Positions 36,972 to 48,900 of a stretch of DNA of 64,000 nt are shown here, piece after piece; position 1 is the first letter of the stretch; the number at the start of each line of letters is the position of its first letter. The DNA comes from Anolis sagrei (taxonomy: Eukaryota; Chordata; Lepidosauria; Squamata; Anolidae): NCBI RefSeq assembly GCF_037176765.1, contig NC_090022.1, forward strand, positions 178,490,117-178,554,116, given 5' to 3'. Below the pieces are notes generated by a model. The model saw only the letters and a list, made by a program, of their open reading frames with translations. It searched no databases and was not told the origin of the DNA. Both the position numbers and the translations under genes were made by a program.

Positions 36972-37411
36972 TCACCCAACCTATTCAACTTGTATGCAGA
37001 ACACACCATGCGATGTGCGAGGCTTGACGAATGCAAGGCTGGGGTAAAAATTGCTGGAAGAAACATTAACAACTTTAGATATGCAGATGACACCACTTTG
37101 ATGGCCGAAAGCGAGGAGGAGCTGAGGAGCCTTCTAATCAAGGTGAAAGAAGAAAGCGCAAAAGCTGGGTTGCGGTTAAACATAAAAAAAACAAGATTAT
37201 GGCAACAAGAATTATTGATAACTGAGAAAGAGAGGTAGAAAAGGTGGAGGCCATGACAGACTTTGTATTTCTAGGTGCAAAGATGACTGCAGATGCAGAC
37301 TGCAGCCAGGAAATCAGGAGATGCTTCCTTCTTGGGAGGAGAGCAATGACCAATCTCGATAAAATATTGAAAAGTAGAGACATCACACTGACAGCAAAGA
37401 TCCGCATAGCT
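36970..37411 (+). mobile_element. RTE-BovB LINE reverse transcriptase fragment
   Basis: The translation gives LFNLYAEHTMRCARLDECKA, AGRNINNFRYADDTTLMAES, EEELRSLLIKVKEESAKAGL, then in a shifted frame VEAMTDFVFLGAKMTADADC and LLGRRAMTNLDKILKSRDIT. This is the RTE-BovB reverse transcriptase around the YADD catalytic box. BovB is the LINE family shared by horizontal transfer between squamates and ruminants. The frame changes near 37200-37245, so it is not functional. Confidence 0.9.
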
Positions 37412-37423
37412 AAGGATGATAAA

Positions 37424-37516
37424 AACATCAAATCATCTAGGCATCCCCTGGGCAACGTCCTTGCAGACGGCCAATTCTCTCACACCAGAAGCAACTTGCA
37501 GTTTCTCAAGTCACTC
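37424..37516 (+). mobile_element. ACA-SINE2 3' half
   Basis: gatgataaaaacatcaaatc then cctgggcaacgtccttgcag and cagtttctcaagtcactcct. It directly follows the BovB fragment. Confidence 0.85.
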
Positions 37517-37565
37517 CTGGCACAACCAAAACCAAAAACCTGTTTGATTTTCATCTTCTTACCAG

Positions 37566-37818
37566 AAGCCCCCCAGTGGCGCGATGGGTTAAACCCTTGT
37601 GCCGGCAGGACTGCTGACCAAAAGGTCGGTGGTTCAAATCCAGGGAGCGGGGTGAGTTTTTGTCTGTCAGTTCCAGCTCCCCATGCGGGAACATGACAGA
37701 AGCCTCCCACAGGGTGGTAAAACATCTGGGTGTCCTCTAGACAACGTCCTTGCAGACGACCAATTCTCTCACACCAGAAGCAACTTGCAGTTTCTCAAGT
37801 TTCTGACATGAAAAAAAG
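37566..37818 (+). mobile_element. ACA-SINE2, full length
   Basis: The head agtggcgcgatgggttaaac contains an A-box-like stretch and ggttcaaatcc is the B box. The tail is cagtttctcaagtttctgac. Two copies in the same orientation lie within 400 bp. Confidence 0.9.
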
Positions 37819-38281
37819 CTTACTAAAGAAGAGTTGTTTGAGGGCTCTTCTGCCTTATGTGCCAACTTTTTTGACTTTAGATAATGAATTAAGTGTAAAG
37901 GTCTGTTGTTTTGCCTCTGGCGTGGATGGAAAGAGAAAGCTAGTTAGGATGCAGTGTTTTACCCATGAAAACATGGGTGTTTTTCTAGGGATTTGTCTGA
38001 AATGCAGGCAGAAAAACCTAATGCTTTGATAACCATCCAATTGTTTATAGTTTTTAACTAGAGTTGTCAGATATCAGGCTCTGGCTCTTTTTTCTAGCTT
38101 TCCAGGTGGGAGATGAGGGTATGCATTCTCCATGTTTGGTGATCTCAGCTTTACAATTAGGCTGTGCAGCTTAGTAAAACAGCAGCTTACTAAGTTTTGC
38201 AAGGCTTTATGGGTTGCTTCAACTTGTAAATACTCCCCAGGCGGTATATGTACAGGTATTTGTTTCCTCCTTCCTTCCCAG

Positions 38282-40050
38282 TCACTCAGGTACTAAAACT
38301 CTGGACTGAAGCCAGGGACATTGTCAGGAAGGCAGGCAAAGGGATACCATCTGCAGCCAAAGATAAAGAGAAGGCTCAGTGCGTAACAGATGAAACCCTC
38401 CAAGCAGTCAAGGCCAGATGAGAAGCAAAAGGTGACAGAAAATGAATCAGAACCCTGAATGCAAAGTACTATAATAATCAATGCAGAGAAATAGAAAAAG
38501 AGAATAAAAGGAAAGAAAAAGAGATATATGATGATGTCCAACTCTGTCACTCCTTTCCACCTGCTACTAAGGAGGCTGTCCAGGACCTGAACTGGTGCTT
38601 GGCCGTTGTGACGGTCTGGATGAGGGCGAACAAATTGAAATTGAATCCAGACAAGACAGAGGTACTCCTGGTCAGTCGCAAGGCCGAACAGGGCATAGGG
38701 TTACAGCCTGTGTTGGATGGGGTCGCACTCCCCTTGAAGGCGCAGGTTCGCAGCTTGGGTGTGACCCTGGACTCATCGCTGAGCCTGGAACCCCAGGTTT
38801 CGGCGGTGACCAGGGGAGCATTTGCACAGTTAAAGCTTGTGCGCCAGCTGCGCCCGTACCTTGGGAAGTCTGACTTGGCCACGGTAGTCCACGCTCTGGT
38901 TACATCCCGTTTAGACTACTGCAACGCTCTCTATGTGGGGTTGCCTTTGAAGACAGCTCGGAAGCTCCAACTAGTCCAACGCTCAGCAGCCATTATTTTA
39001 ACAGGAGCGGAGCGCAGGGAGCATACAACCCCCGTTGCGCCAACTCCACTGGCTACCGATCTGCTACCGGGCTGAATTCAAAGTGCTGGCGTTGGCCTTT
39101 AAAGCCCTAAACGGTTCTGGCCCAAGCTACCTATCTGACCGCATCTCTGCCTATGAACCCACCAGGATTTTGAGATCTTCCGGGGAGACCCTTCTCTCGA
39201 TCCCGCCTGCTTCTCAAGCTCGGCTGGAGGGGACGAGAGATAGGGCCTTCTCGGTGGTGGCTCCTCGGCTGTGGAACGCCCTTCCTACGGACATTAGACT
39301 AGCACCATCTTTAATGGTATTCCGCAAAAAGGTGAAGACCTGGATGTTTGTGCAGGCGTTTGAGTAATTTAGTGCAATCTGGTAATGGAACATAGAAATG
39401 GAACAATGGACGACGAACCTGGACTACGCTTGGATGATGAGAAGATTGGGTACGGTTGTTTTTTGTAATAATTGTGCATTGTAATTGCTTATTGGTAATT
39501 TATGGATAATGTGTTAAGTCAATTGTTATATGTTGTATGGAACCACTGCTGTTTCTACTGTTTTTACTGTTTGTGAACCGCTGTGAGTCGCCTTCGGGCT
39601 TGAGATACAGCGGTATATAAGCAAAGTAAATAAATAAATAATAATAATAATAATAATAATAATATATTCCACAAGATCCGAGAAATCAAAGAGAAATTTA
39701 AAGGAAAAGTGGGACTGCTCTACAATCATCTGGGAATTTTATTTACTGTATTTATACCCCATCCTTTCCACCTTGAAAGGGACTCAGAGCAGCCTTACAA
39801 AAGGCAAGAATTCAATGCCACATAAATGCATTACATGGCCATGAAGAAATGCAAAGATGATTGAAATAATACATAGAAGAACTATATAAAAGAGAAGAAA
39901 GTATGACAGATTCACTCAAGGAAGAACCATTGGAGATGAAACTACAATTTTAGAAAGTGAAAGATATACTCAGAGCTGTTGGGAAAAATAAATAACTAGG
40001 AATAGCTGGCATAGCAATAGCTGCTTCAGGCTATGCAGAAAGAACGAACT
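38282..40050 (+). mobile_element. Second RTE/BovB-like fragment, interrupted by L2
   Basis: Three pieces translate to the region between the endonuclease and reverse transcriptase of BovB-like elements: about 38290-38528 (VTDETLQAVKAR, NQCREIEKENKRKEKE), 39662-39720 (FHKIREIKEKFKGKVGLL) and 39836-40050 (RYIEELYKREESMTDSLKEE-like). The L2 insertion 38530-39662 and another L2 3' end (39733-39805) separate them. The assignment is by motif memory. Confidence 0.55.
38530..39662 (+). mobile_element. L2 LINE, longest copy in the window
   Basis: The frame from about 38599 encodes VWMRANKLKLNPDKTEVLLV, LGVTLDSSLSLEPQVSAVTR, LVTSRLDYCNALYVGLPLKT and then, after one frameshift near 39035, LRQLHWLPICYRAEFKVLAL through RNALPTDIRLAPSLMVFRKK-type residues. 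The 3'UTR ends gtgagtcgccttcgggcttg and an AAT/AAAT tail (39630-39662). Confidence 0.85.
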
Positions 40051-40056
40051 TTTATT

Positions 40057-41133
40057 TCTAATATAAATAAAAAACGCAATGTTCGTTTGTGGGATTAACT
40101 CAAAAACCATTGGACGAGTTGACACCAAATTTGGACACAAGACACACAACAACCCAATGTATGTCCTTCACTAAAAAAAAATGATTTTGTCATTTGGGAG
40201 TTGTAGTTGCTGGGATTTATAGTGCACGTACAATCAAAGAGCATTCTGAACCCCACCAATAATGGAATTGAACCAAACTTGGCACACAGTTCTCCCATGA
40301 CCAACAGAAAATACTGGAAGGGTTTGGTGGACAGTGTCCTTTGGTTTTGGAGTTGTAGTTCACCCACATCCAGAGATCACTGTGGACTCAAACAATGATG
40401 GATCTGGACCAAACTTTACACAAATACTCAATATGCCCAAATGTAAATCATAGAATCATAGAGTTGGAAGAGACCTCATGGGCCATCCAGTCCAACCCCC
40501 TGCCAAGAAGCAGGAATATTGCATTCAAATCACCCCTGACAGATGGTCATCCAGCCTCTGTTTAAAAGCTTCCAAAGACGGAGCCTCCACCACACTCCGG
40601 GGCAGAGAGTTCCACTGCTGAATGGCTCTCACAGTCAGGAAGTTCTTCCTCATGTTCAGATGGAATCTCCTTTCTTGTAGTTTGAAGCCATTGTTTCGCG
40701 TCCTAGTCTCCAGGGAAGCAGAAAACAAGCTTGCTCCCTCCTCCCTGTGGCTTCCTCTCACATATTTATACATGGCTATCATATCTCCTCTCAGCCTTCT
40801 CTTCTTCAGGCTAAACATGCCCAGCTCCTTAAGCCGCTCCTCATTGGGCTTGTTCTCCAGACCCTTGATCATTTTAGTCACCCTCCTCTGGACACATTCC
40901 AGCTTGTCAATATCTCTCTTGAATTGTGGTGCCCAGAATTGGACACTGGTGGAGTGAACACTGGTGGAGTTTGGGGAAAACAGAATCTTGACATTTGGGA
41001 GTTGTAGTTGCTGGGATTTATAGTTCACCTACAATCACAGAGCATTCTGAACCCACAGACGATAGAATTGGGCCAAACCTCCCACACAGAACCCCCACGT
41101 GGGCCACAGCAACGCGTGGCAGGGTACGGCTAG
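40057..41133 (+). mobile_element. Helitron with a nested CR1
   Basis: It starts TCTAATATAAATAAAAAACG and ends gccacagcaacgcgtggcag followed by ggtacggCTAG before T, with GCCAC/GTGGC as the 3' hairpin. The CR1 at 40447-40947 is inserted within it. The interior has the tttgggagttgtagttgctg words shared with the hAT element at 10546, so part of it may be a captured or co-inherited repeat. Confidence 0.75.
40447..40947 (-). mobile_element. CR1 LINE 3' portion, minus orientation
   Basis: The minus-strand frame gives [20 protein letters not shown] through FKQRLDDHLSGV. The tail complement is catagaatcatagagttgga. It is 5' truncated and nested in the Helitron. Confidence 0.9.
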
Positions 41134-41459
41134 TTTCTAACTAAAATTTGTCAACCAATATGGTAAACAAAACAATGGTCCATAGATTGGAAACACTCAT
41201 TATACATTCCAATTGCCAAGAAGGTGGACACCAGGGATTGCAGGAACCACAAAATATTTGCAGTGGGAGATCCAGTGTACAAGACCGGGGCCTATGTATT
41301 TACATCCTCCTTCCCTCTTGGCCATTGTGCTATGAGAACTCGCTTTCCACTTTCCTCCCCCTTTAGTATATCGAGGAATAGAGACAGTGAACTGAGACGA
41401 AAAGGTTCTTCGACCGTAGAGATTTAAGAATGGAGACATTTTACAAAATGATTTTTAAA

Positions 41460-41465
41460 TTTATT
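41460..41465 (-). terminator. PIM2: Candidate PIM2 poly(A) signal
   Basis: AATAAA on the minus strand, about 470 nt after the stop codon. The stretch 41466-41934 looks unique and is taken as the 3'UTR, though other sites further downstream cannot be excluded. Confidence 0.5.
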
Positions 41466-41934
41466 AAATAGATTTCACTGTTGGACAAAACTTGTCTGCG
41501 CAAATGTTTCCTTAAAAAATAAAATAAAAGGACACACACACACCCAAAAATACATAAACACACACATATAAGTCTCTGGTAAGTCCCAGAGGGAATGAAA
41601 ATAATTATTGAGGGCCAGTAGAAACCATGCCTGAAGTCCATTTCTCCCCATAGGTCAGGGGAATAACAATACACAAGTATTTACATTTATGGAGATGTCT
41701 GGTCAAACATCATTTGGGCTGTTGAGAGCAAGACTTCTGAGTTGGAATGCTACAATTCCTTTCCACAGCCCTGTTTCCCTCATTAATTCATTCAGTTTGT
41801 TTTAAAAAACCTGTAGAACCAGGTTAACTTTTTTTCTCGGCCAGTAACCAAGCTTGTCTGCCTGAGATTCAGTGAGCAACAGTCCCATTAGCACCGATCC
41901 GTCCCATTGGGGGGAGAAGGCAAGAAAAGAAGAG

Positions 41935-42110
41935 TTAGGTCTCTCCGTTGTTTCTGTTGCAAAGTGTGGCCCTGAGAGATGTAGACGTCTTCAATTCTTC
42001 GGTTTGAAGAAGGGGGTCCGGTTTTAGCCACTTGTGCAAGAGCACCTGCTCCAGTGTGGGCCGCGTGGAAGGCTCCAGGGCCAAGCACCATCGGATGAGA
42101 TCTTGGCAAT
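41935..42110 (-). CDS. PIM2: PIM2 last coding exon
   Basis: The acceptor is cttctttcttag|AT. It encodes [20 protein letters not shown] and [10 protein letters not shown], then a divergent tail ending CNRNNGET and TAA (41937-41935). [20 protein letters not shown] is the kinase subdomain XI Arg motif. Confidence 0.95.
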
Positions 42111-42960
42111 CTAAGAAAGAAGAATTGACAGAGTCAGAAGGAAGCCAGGCATCGGGTTGTTGTAGGTTTTTTCGAGCTGTATGGCCATGGTCTAGAGGCA
42201 TTCTCTCCTGACTTTTCGCCTGCATCTATGGCAAGCATCCTCAGAGGTAGTGAGGTCTGTTGGAAGTAGGATCTTTGCTATTCAACCTATCCCCGGTATA
42301 TCAATCCCAACTATAATCAAGAATTGGCATTATAGCCATTTTTATTGCAAGACAAATGTATATCTCTATAAAATCACCTCACTACCAAACATCACTATCA
42401 ACTCAATATCGAACATAACCCCCCCCCCCCCCCCCCGGTGACACAGTGGGTTAAACCAATGAGCTGCTGAACTTGCTGACTGAAAAGTTGGTGGCTTGGA
42501 TCCGGGGAGCAGGGTGAGCTCCCACTGTTAGGCTTATCTCCTGCCGACCTAGCAATTCAAAAACATGCAAATGTGAGTAGATCAATAGGTACCGTTCCGA
42601 GAGGAAGGTAACAGCGCTCCATGCTGGCCACATGACCTTGGAGGTGTCTATGGACAACGCCAGCTCTTTGGGTTAGAAATGGGGATGAGCACCACTTGAC
42701 TGAATTTAGATTTCCCAGTCCAGACCTGGCCTAGCCAAAACATGGCAGGGGGTTGGACTGAATGGCTCTTATGGTCTTTTCCGATGCTATTGAAAACTTA
42801 ACTGTCTTTTCTTCCTATTCTCCAAGACAAGTCAAGGTACACAGAGCCTGCCAAATTATTTTAACATCCATGGAAGAGTCTTCTCCTATTCCTCACAATA
42901 ACAAAAAAGGAGCAAAAATTTCTCGTGGAGCCCCAAGAAATATATATACAAGATATATAA

Positions 42961-42991
<31 letters not shown>

Positions 42992-45900
42992 TGATATCTA
43001 ATATGTTTACATATTATATTAGATATCATGTATATATATCAGGCATGGGCCAGGGCAGTGGCAGATGGATAGAGTGTGTTTATGTGAATTAATTAACACA
43101 GTCCAAAAAAAGAAAAGAAAGAAGAGTTCTGCAGAGCACCCTTTGAGAACCGCTGATCTACACTATAGAAAATGTAGTTTCGCATCCACTAACTGCCATG
43201 ACTCAGTGCTATGGAATCACAGGAGTTGTAATCACAAGTTCTTTAACCTTTTCTGTCAGGATCCCATAGCATTGAGCCATGGCAGCTGAAGTGATGTCAA
43301 ACTACATTACTTTTACAATGTAGGTATATCTTATGCTCCATGCAGTCATGCCGGCCACATGACCCTGGAGGTGTCTACAGACAACGCTGGCTCTTCGGTT
43401 TAGAAATGGAGATGAACACCACACCCCAGAGTTGGACACAACTGGACTTAAAGTCAGGGGAAAACCTTTACCTTATACTTTAAGTCTACAAAATTTTATT
43501 GTTCCAACTTCACTATCTGTAAGTCTCTAAGCTGCAAAAAGTCCCTTTGTATAATATAATAATTATACAAGATCTTGCAATCTTCATTTCACACTCAGAA
43601 CGTATGTTGCATGAGGCAGGTCCTTCATTCTGTCTAATGATAGGGGTCATCCCTCCCCTGATTTAAAACTGTATTGATCCATGCCGAAAAACAGCAAGAA
43701 ACCACCACCCCGCACTCACCAGCAGAGACCGGGGTGCGGAACTCCACGCTGGCAGCCAGAATGTCCTCGTCCCTTTCAAAGGGGATGTCGCCACACACCA
43801 TATCATAGAGGAGGATGCCCAGGGACCAGACTGTGGCCGGAAGAGCATGGTACTGCTGAGTTTCCACCCACTCAGGAGGACTGTATACACGTGTTCCTGA
43901 AAGAAAGGCAGGCAAGAACAAACAGGTTACTTCTGCCATCAGGCAACATCTTAATAGAAGGACGATTCTGCACATACAACTTTGTGTTAATGTGTGCACG
44001 TGTGTGCCTTCAAGTCACGTGTCAATTTAGGGCAGGTCTAAACAACCTGAGGCCCTCCAGGTGTTTTGGATTTCATCTCCCAGAATTCATGACCATTGGA
44101 ACAGCTGGCTAGAGTTCTGGGAGGACCACAGGTTATACAGGCATGGCTTAGGGTGAACCCATGAATTTCATACCCTTCAACACAACACTGATGAAATGTG
44201 GAAAATGTGGCCTAGCAGCATTAGGATGTGACCAAGATCATACAAAAGTGGTCCTCAAACTTTTTAAACAGAGGACCAGGTCACAATCTCTCAAACTGTT
44301 GGAGGGTCGGATTATAATTTGAAAAAAAAGAAAAGAATGAATTCCTATTCACACTGCACATATCTTATTTGTAGTGCAAAAGACATTTAAAAACAATACA
44401 ATAATTAAAAAGAACAATTTTAACAAATATAATATTATTACTATTTCAATGGGAAGTGTGGGCCTACTTTTGGCTGATGAGATAGGATTGTTGTTGTAAT
44501 TGTGTGCTTTCAAGTCATTTCAGATTTAGGTTGACCCTGAGCAAGGGCCGGGTAAATGACCTTGGAGAGCCGCATCTGGCTCCCGGGCCTTAGTTTGAGG
44601 ACCCCTGTCATACAAACTAGGAGAGGCTGCAGCAGTTTGCTTTTGCCTGAATTATAATGAAGAGTGAACTTTTATTTTCCTCCTACTGCAGCACATCAAC
44701 TGTGTGCAAGCTATTTTGTACGTTGAATTCAGACAGCAAAAGGACAAAGGGAAACATGGGAGGAAAAACATTATAAAAGCAACTGAGAAAGGGAGATATA
44801 TATAGTCGTGTCAGGAGTGACTTGAGAAACTCTCTTCTGGTGTGAGAGAATTGGCCGTCTGCAAGGATGTTGCCCAGGGGACGCCAGGATGATCTGATGT
44901 TTTTATCATCCTTGTGGGAGGCTTTTCCCACAAGAAAGGAAGGTGACAGAATTAATACTGGGTTGTTGTAGGTTGCTGTAGGTTTTTCGGACTATATGGC
45001 CATAGTGCTGACATGTGCTGGGCCTATAGCAATTGCCTTTTAAAATAGGATGTGTTCTTTGTGCCCAGTGGGATGCCAGGGTGCCTCGGCTGAGAGGCCC
45101 TATGGATTTTCCTAAACAAAGTCTTTAGAAACTTGGAAAGTTTAACAAAGTTTTTTATTAATGCTTAGATCTTCAACAAAACACACACATTCTTCTTAAC
45201 TTGCCCACAAAGGACAGGCAGTTTGCTTCGTGAACTATTTCTTTCTTTTACAAGGACCCCTCCCTGGAAAATCTGTCTTTAGGCTGGCTGGCGTGGGGCC
45301 TTACTCCCGGTTCCAATTTGATTTTTGGGTACCCGAGTATACCTTACCGGCCAAAACTTTGAAGATTTTCCAGCTGGAGACCTTTGGATCTATCTGTAAA
45401 ACTGTTTTCTTCAGAAGCCTTAGGGCTGTCTTCCCCAGAGGCTTTGGGACTATTTCCCCCCAGAGTTTTGTAAGAAACTGAGCTTCTCTACAGGTGGGGA
45501 AAGCTCTCATGTCCTGTAACTGAGCTTCTAAACCAGGGGTCCTCAAACTACGGCCCGGGGGCCGAATACGGCCCTCCAAGATCATTTACCTGGCCCTCGC
45601 TCAGGGTCAATCTAAATCTGAAACGACTTGAAAGCACACAACAACAACAACCACAATCCTATCTCATCAGCCAAAAGCAGGCCCACACTTCCCAATGAAA
45701 TACTAATAAGTTTATATTTGTTAAAATTGTTCTTCATTTTAATTATTGTATTGTTCTAAAGTGTTTTTTGCACTACAAATAAGATATGTGCAGTGTGCAT
45801 AGGAATTCATTCATTTTTTTTTTCAAATTATAATCCAGCCCTCCAACAGTTTGAGGGACTATGACCTGGCGCTCTGTTTAAAAAGTTTGTGGACCCCTGT

Positions 45901-48900
45901 TCTAAATTGTAAGACTGAACTAAAAACTTTCTTTTCCCTCCCAGAACCCTGGGGAAAGGGGCGAAACTAAAGAACTTAACGCTGATAGGCAGGTGGCTGG
46001 CCCTATGGCTGCAGCCTGGAAGGAACCACCCAACCGCAAAATGCATGGCCAAAACAAACCCATGCATAGAAAGGAAATTTAGGCTTCTGGTACAGCTGTA
46101 CCAGCACAGCCATGTTCTAGAGGCATTTTCTAGCCCGAAAAACTTACAACAACCCAGTGATTCCGGCCATGAAAGCCTTCGACAATGCACAGAATTAATA
46201 CTGTTTTCTCCGTATGAGGACATTTGGAAGGTATGCAACTTAAGTGAATTTCCTAAAAACAAAGCACTAAAAGCAGCATCCAAATTAGAACCAGGAAATT
46301 TAGAAATGGGCATGAATTCAACTTATTGCTTCACTTAATCAACGTGATTTCCATAAGTATTGACTCATCCTTTAGCAACGAGTCAAAGGGTACACTCTAG
46401 TTCGGACTAGTCCATAGGATATGAGTCAGTATATTAAAAAATGGATTCAGAAAATTGGAAGGAGCGATATTAATTATCCCTTTTCAAATTCAATTGTTCT
46501 AGTATTAAACAACCTAAAGTGATTAGGAGCACTTAAGTGTAGCTGCAGATGTTAATTTCAGCTTGAAAATTGCTAGCAAAATTCGGGAAAAAGCAAGAAG
46601 TGTCATCTTTAAATGAATAGAACAACATTAAGCACAAATTAGATTTCGTTTTACAATGAATCTTCTGGGAAAGTCAAGTTGTTGGGTTTTTAAAAATCGT
46701 TAGAACTGTGGCATAATTGTATCTATTTTGGAAAAATAAGTTAAAAGCTATAGGAATATGAATAAGATGGTCCTGGAAGCAGCATCAAAATGATGTCTAC
46801 CCAATTAGGTTACTGGACATCTATCTAGTTATAGATATAGAGCCAGTGTGGCATTGTGAACTATGACTCTGGAGAACAGGGTCTGAATTCCAGCTCAGCA
46901 ATGCGTTATGATTTTGAGTGCCTCATACTCTCAGTTCTAGAAAACCCCATGACAGGGTCACCATAAGTCAGACACAACTTGAAAGCAAACAACACCACAA
47001 CAACATATCTATCTAGCTAGAAATATAGACCCAGGGCTGTGTAATGGCTTGAGTACTGTGCAATGACTCTTGTAAACAGGGTTCAAAACTCAGCCATGAA
47101 AATCCCCTGGGTGAGATTAGGCAAGTCACACTCTCTCAGCTTTAGAGGAATACACAGGCAAAGCCTTTCTACATAAATCGTGCCGAGAGAACATCCTGAT
47201 AGTCTTGCCTCATAAATACAGATATATAACTACACATACGCACACAGTGATTTTTCTTCTACTTCTTCGGCCTCTACCACACAGCTGAATAAAATCCTAC
47301 ACTATCTGCTTTGAACTGGAATATACGGCAGTGTGGACTCAGATAACCCAGTTCAAAGCAGATATTGTGGGATTTTCTGCCTTGCTATTCTGGGTTATAT
47401 GGCTGTGTGGAAGGATTATTTATTATTATTATTTTATTTACGACATTTATATGCCGCCCTTCTCACCCCGAAGAAGACTCAGAGCGGTTTACAAGTAAAA
47501 AAGTAAATACCGTATATACTCGAGTATAAGCCGACCCGAATATAAGATGATGCACCTAATTTTACCACAAAAACTGCGAAAATGTATTGACTCGAATATA
47601 AGCCGAGGGTTGGAAATGCAGCAGCTACTGGTCAATTTCAAAATAAAACTAGATACCAATAAAATTACATTAATTGAGGTACCAGTAGGTTAAATGTTTT
47701 TGAATATTTACATAAAACTGTAATGTAAGACTGTCCAGCTCTGATGAAACCATTATTCTAGCCACCTTCAATGTAAATGTGCTTACGTATCCTTCCAATA
47801 ATAATAAAGAGAGCAAAATAATAAAGTTAATAATAATAATAGAGTAAAATAATAAATGTAATAAAAATAATAGAGTAAAATAATGCAAATGTAATAATAT
47901 CAATAATAATAGAGTAAATAATAAATGTAATAAAAATAATAATAGAGTAATAACATAAATATAATAAAATAATACTAATAACAGAGTAAAATAATAAACA
48001 ACTTTGGCTCAAGTATAAGCCGAGTGGAGTTTTTTCAGGGGGCTGAAAAACTAGGCTTATAATCGAGTATATACAGTACTCAGATATCTCAGTTCAAAGC
48101 AGATATTGTGGGATTTTCTGCCTTGATATTCTGTGTGCAAGGGCCCTTAGACTCAGTTTTATATTGCTTTTACACACACCAAAAAAGCAGCCAGCAATTC
48201 TTGCAACCTACCATCAAAGTCTGTGTAGACAGAATCCCTCAGGATGGCTCCAGAACCAAAGTCGATCAGCTTGATGTTGCCAGTGCGCAAGTCCACCAGG
48301 ATGTTCTCGTCCTTGATGTCCCGATGGACCACCCCCTGGGCATGGCAGTGGCAGACCGCTTCCACCACCTGGCAGAAAAACTGCCGGCATAGCTTCTCAG
48401 GGAGGGGCCCTTGCTCAGTCACGTAGTCAAAGAGGTCCTGGCAATGCTCGGGCCTCTCCAGCACCAGGAAGAAACCTTCAGGAGCCTCATACCAGTCCAA
48501 GAGCCGAATCACGCCACGGTGCCCGGCTCCCGAGCACACAAGCTTCATCAGCGCCACCTCCATAGGTGCCACCATCCCATTAGGCTGCAAAAAAGAAGGT
48601 GGGGAAAAATCAGCACAAGGATGAAAAAAATGAAAGTCCTAAAAGCCTACTCCATTCAGTGGTCCTTCCAGGATGGATGGGGAGCATGTGGTCCTCTAAC
48701 TCAGTGGTTCTCAACCTGTGGGTCCCTAGATGTTTTGGCCTTCAACTCCCAGAAACCCTAACAGCTGGTAAACTGGTTGGGATTTCTGGGAGTTGAAGGC
48801 CAAAATACCTGGGGACTCACAGGTTGAGAACCACTGCTCTAGCTAGTTTTGGACTACAATTCTGATCAGCCCTTTCTAGTCTAGCCACTGGCAAGAGGCT

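Larger units (their letters stand above)
44961..46188. mobile_element. Fold-back PLE split by a later insertion
   Basis: Short head-to-head PLE termini with a perfect 15-bp target duplication (ACAGAATTAATACTG at 44946-44960 and 46189-46203). About 1.1 kb of other sequence (45014-46108) lies between them. No hammerhead-like motif is left. Confidence 0.75.
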
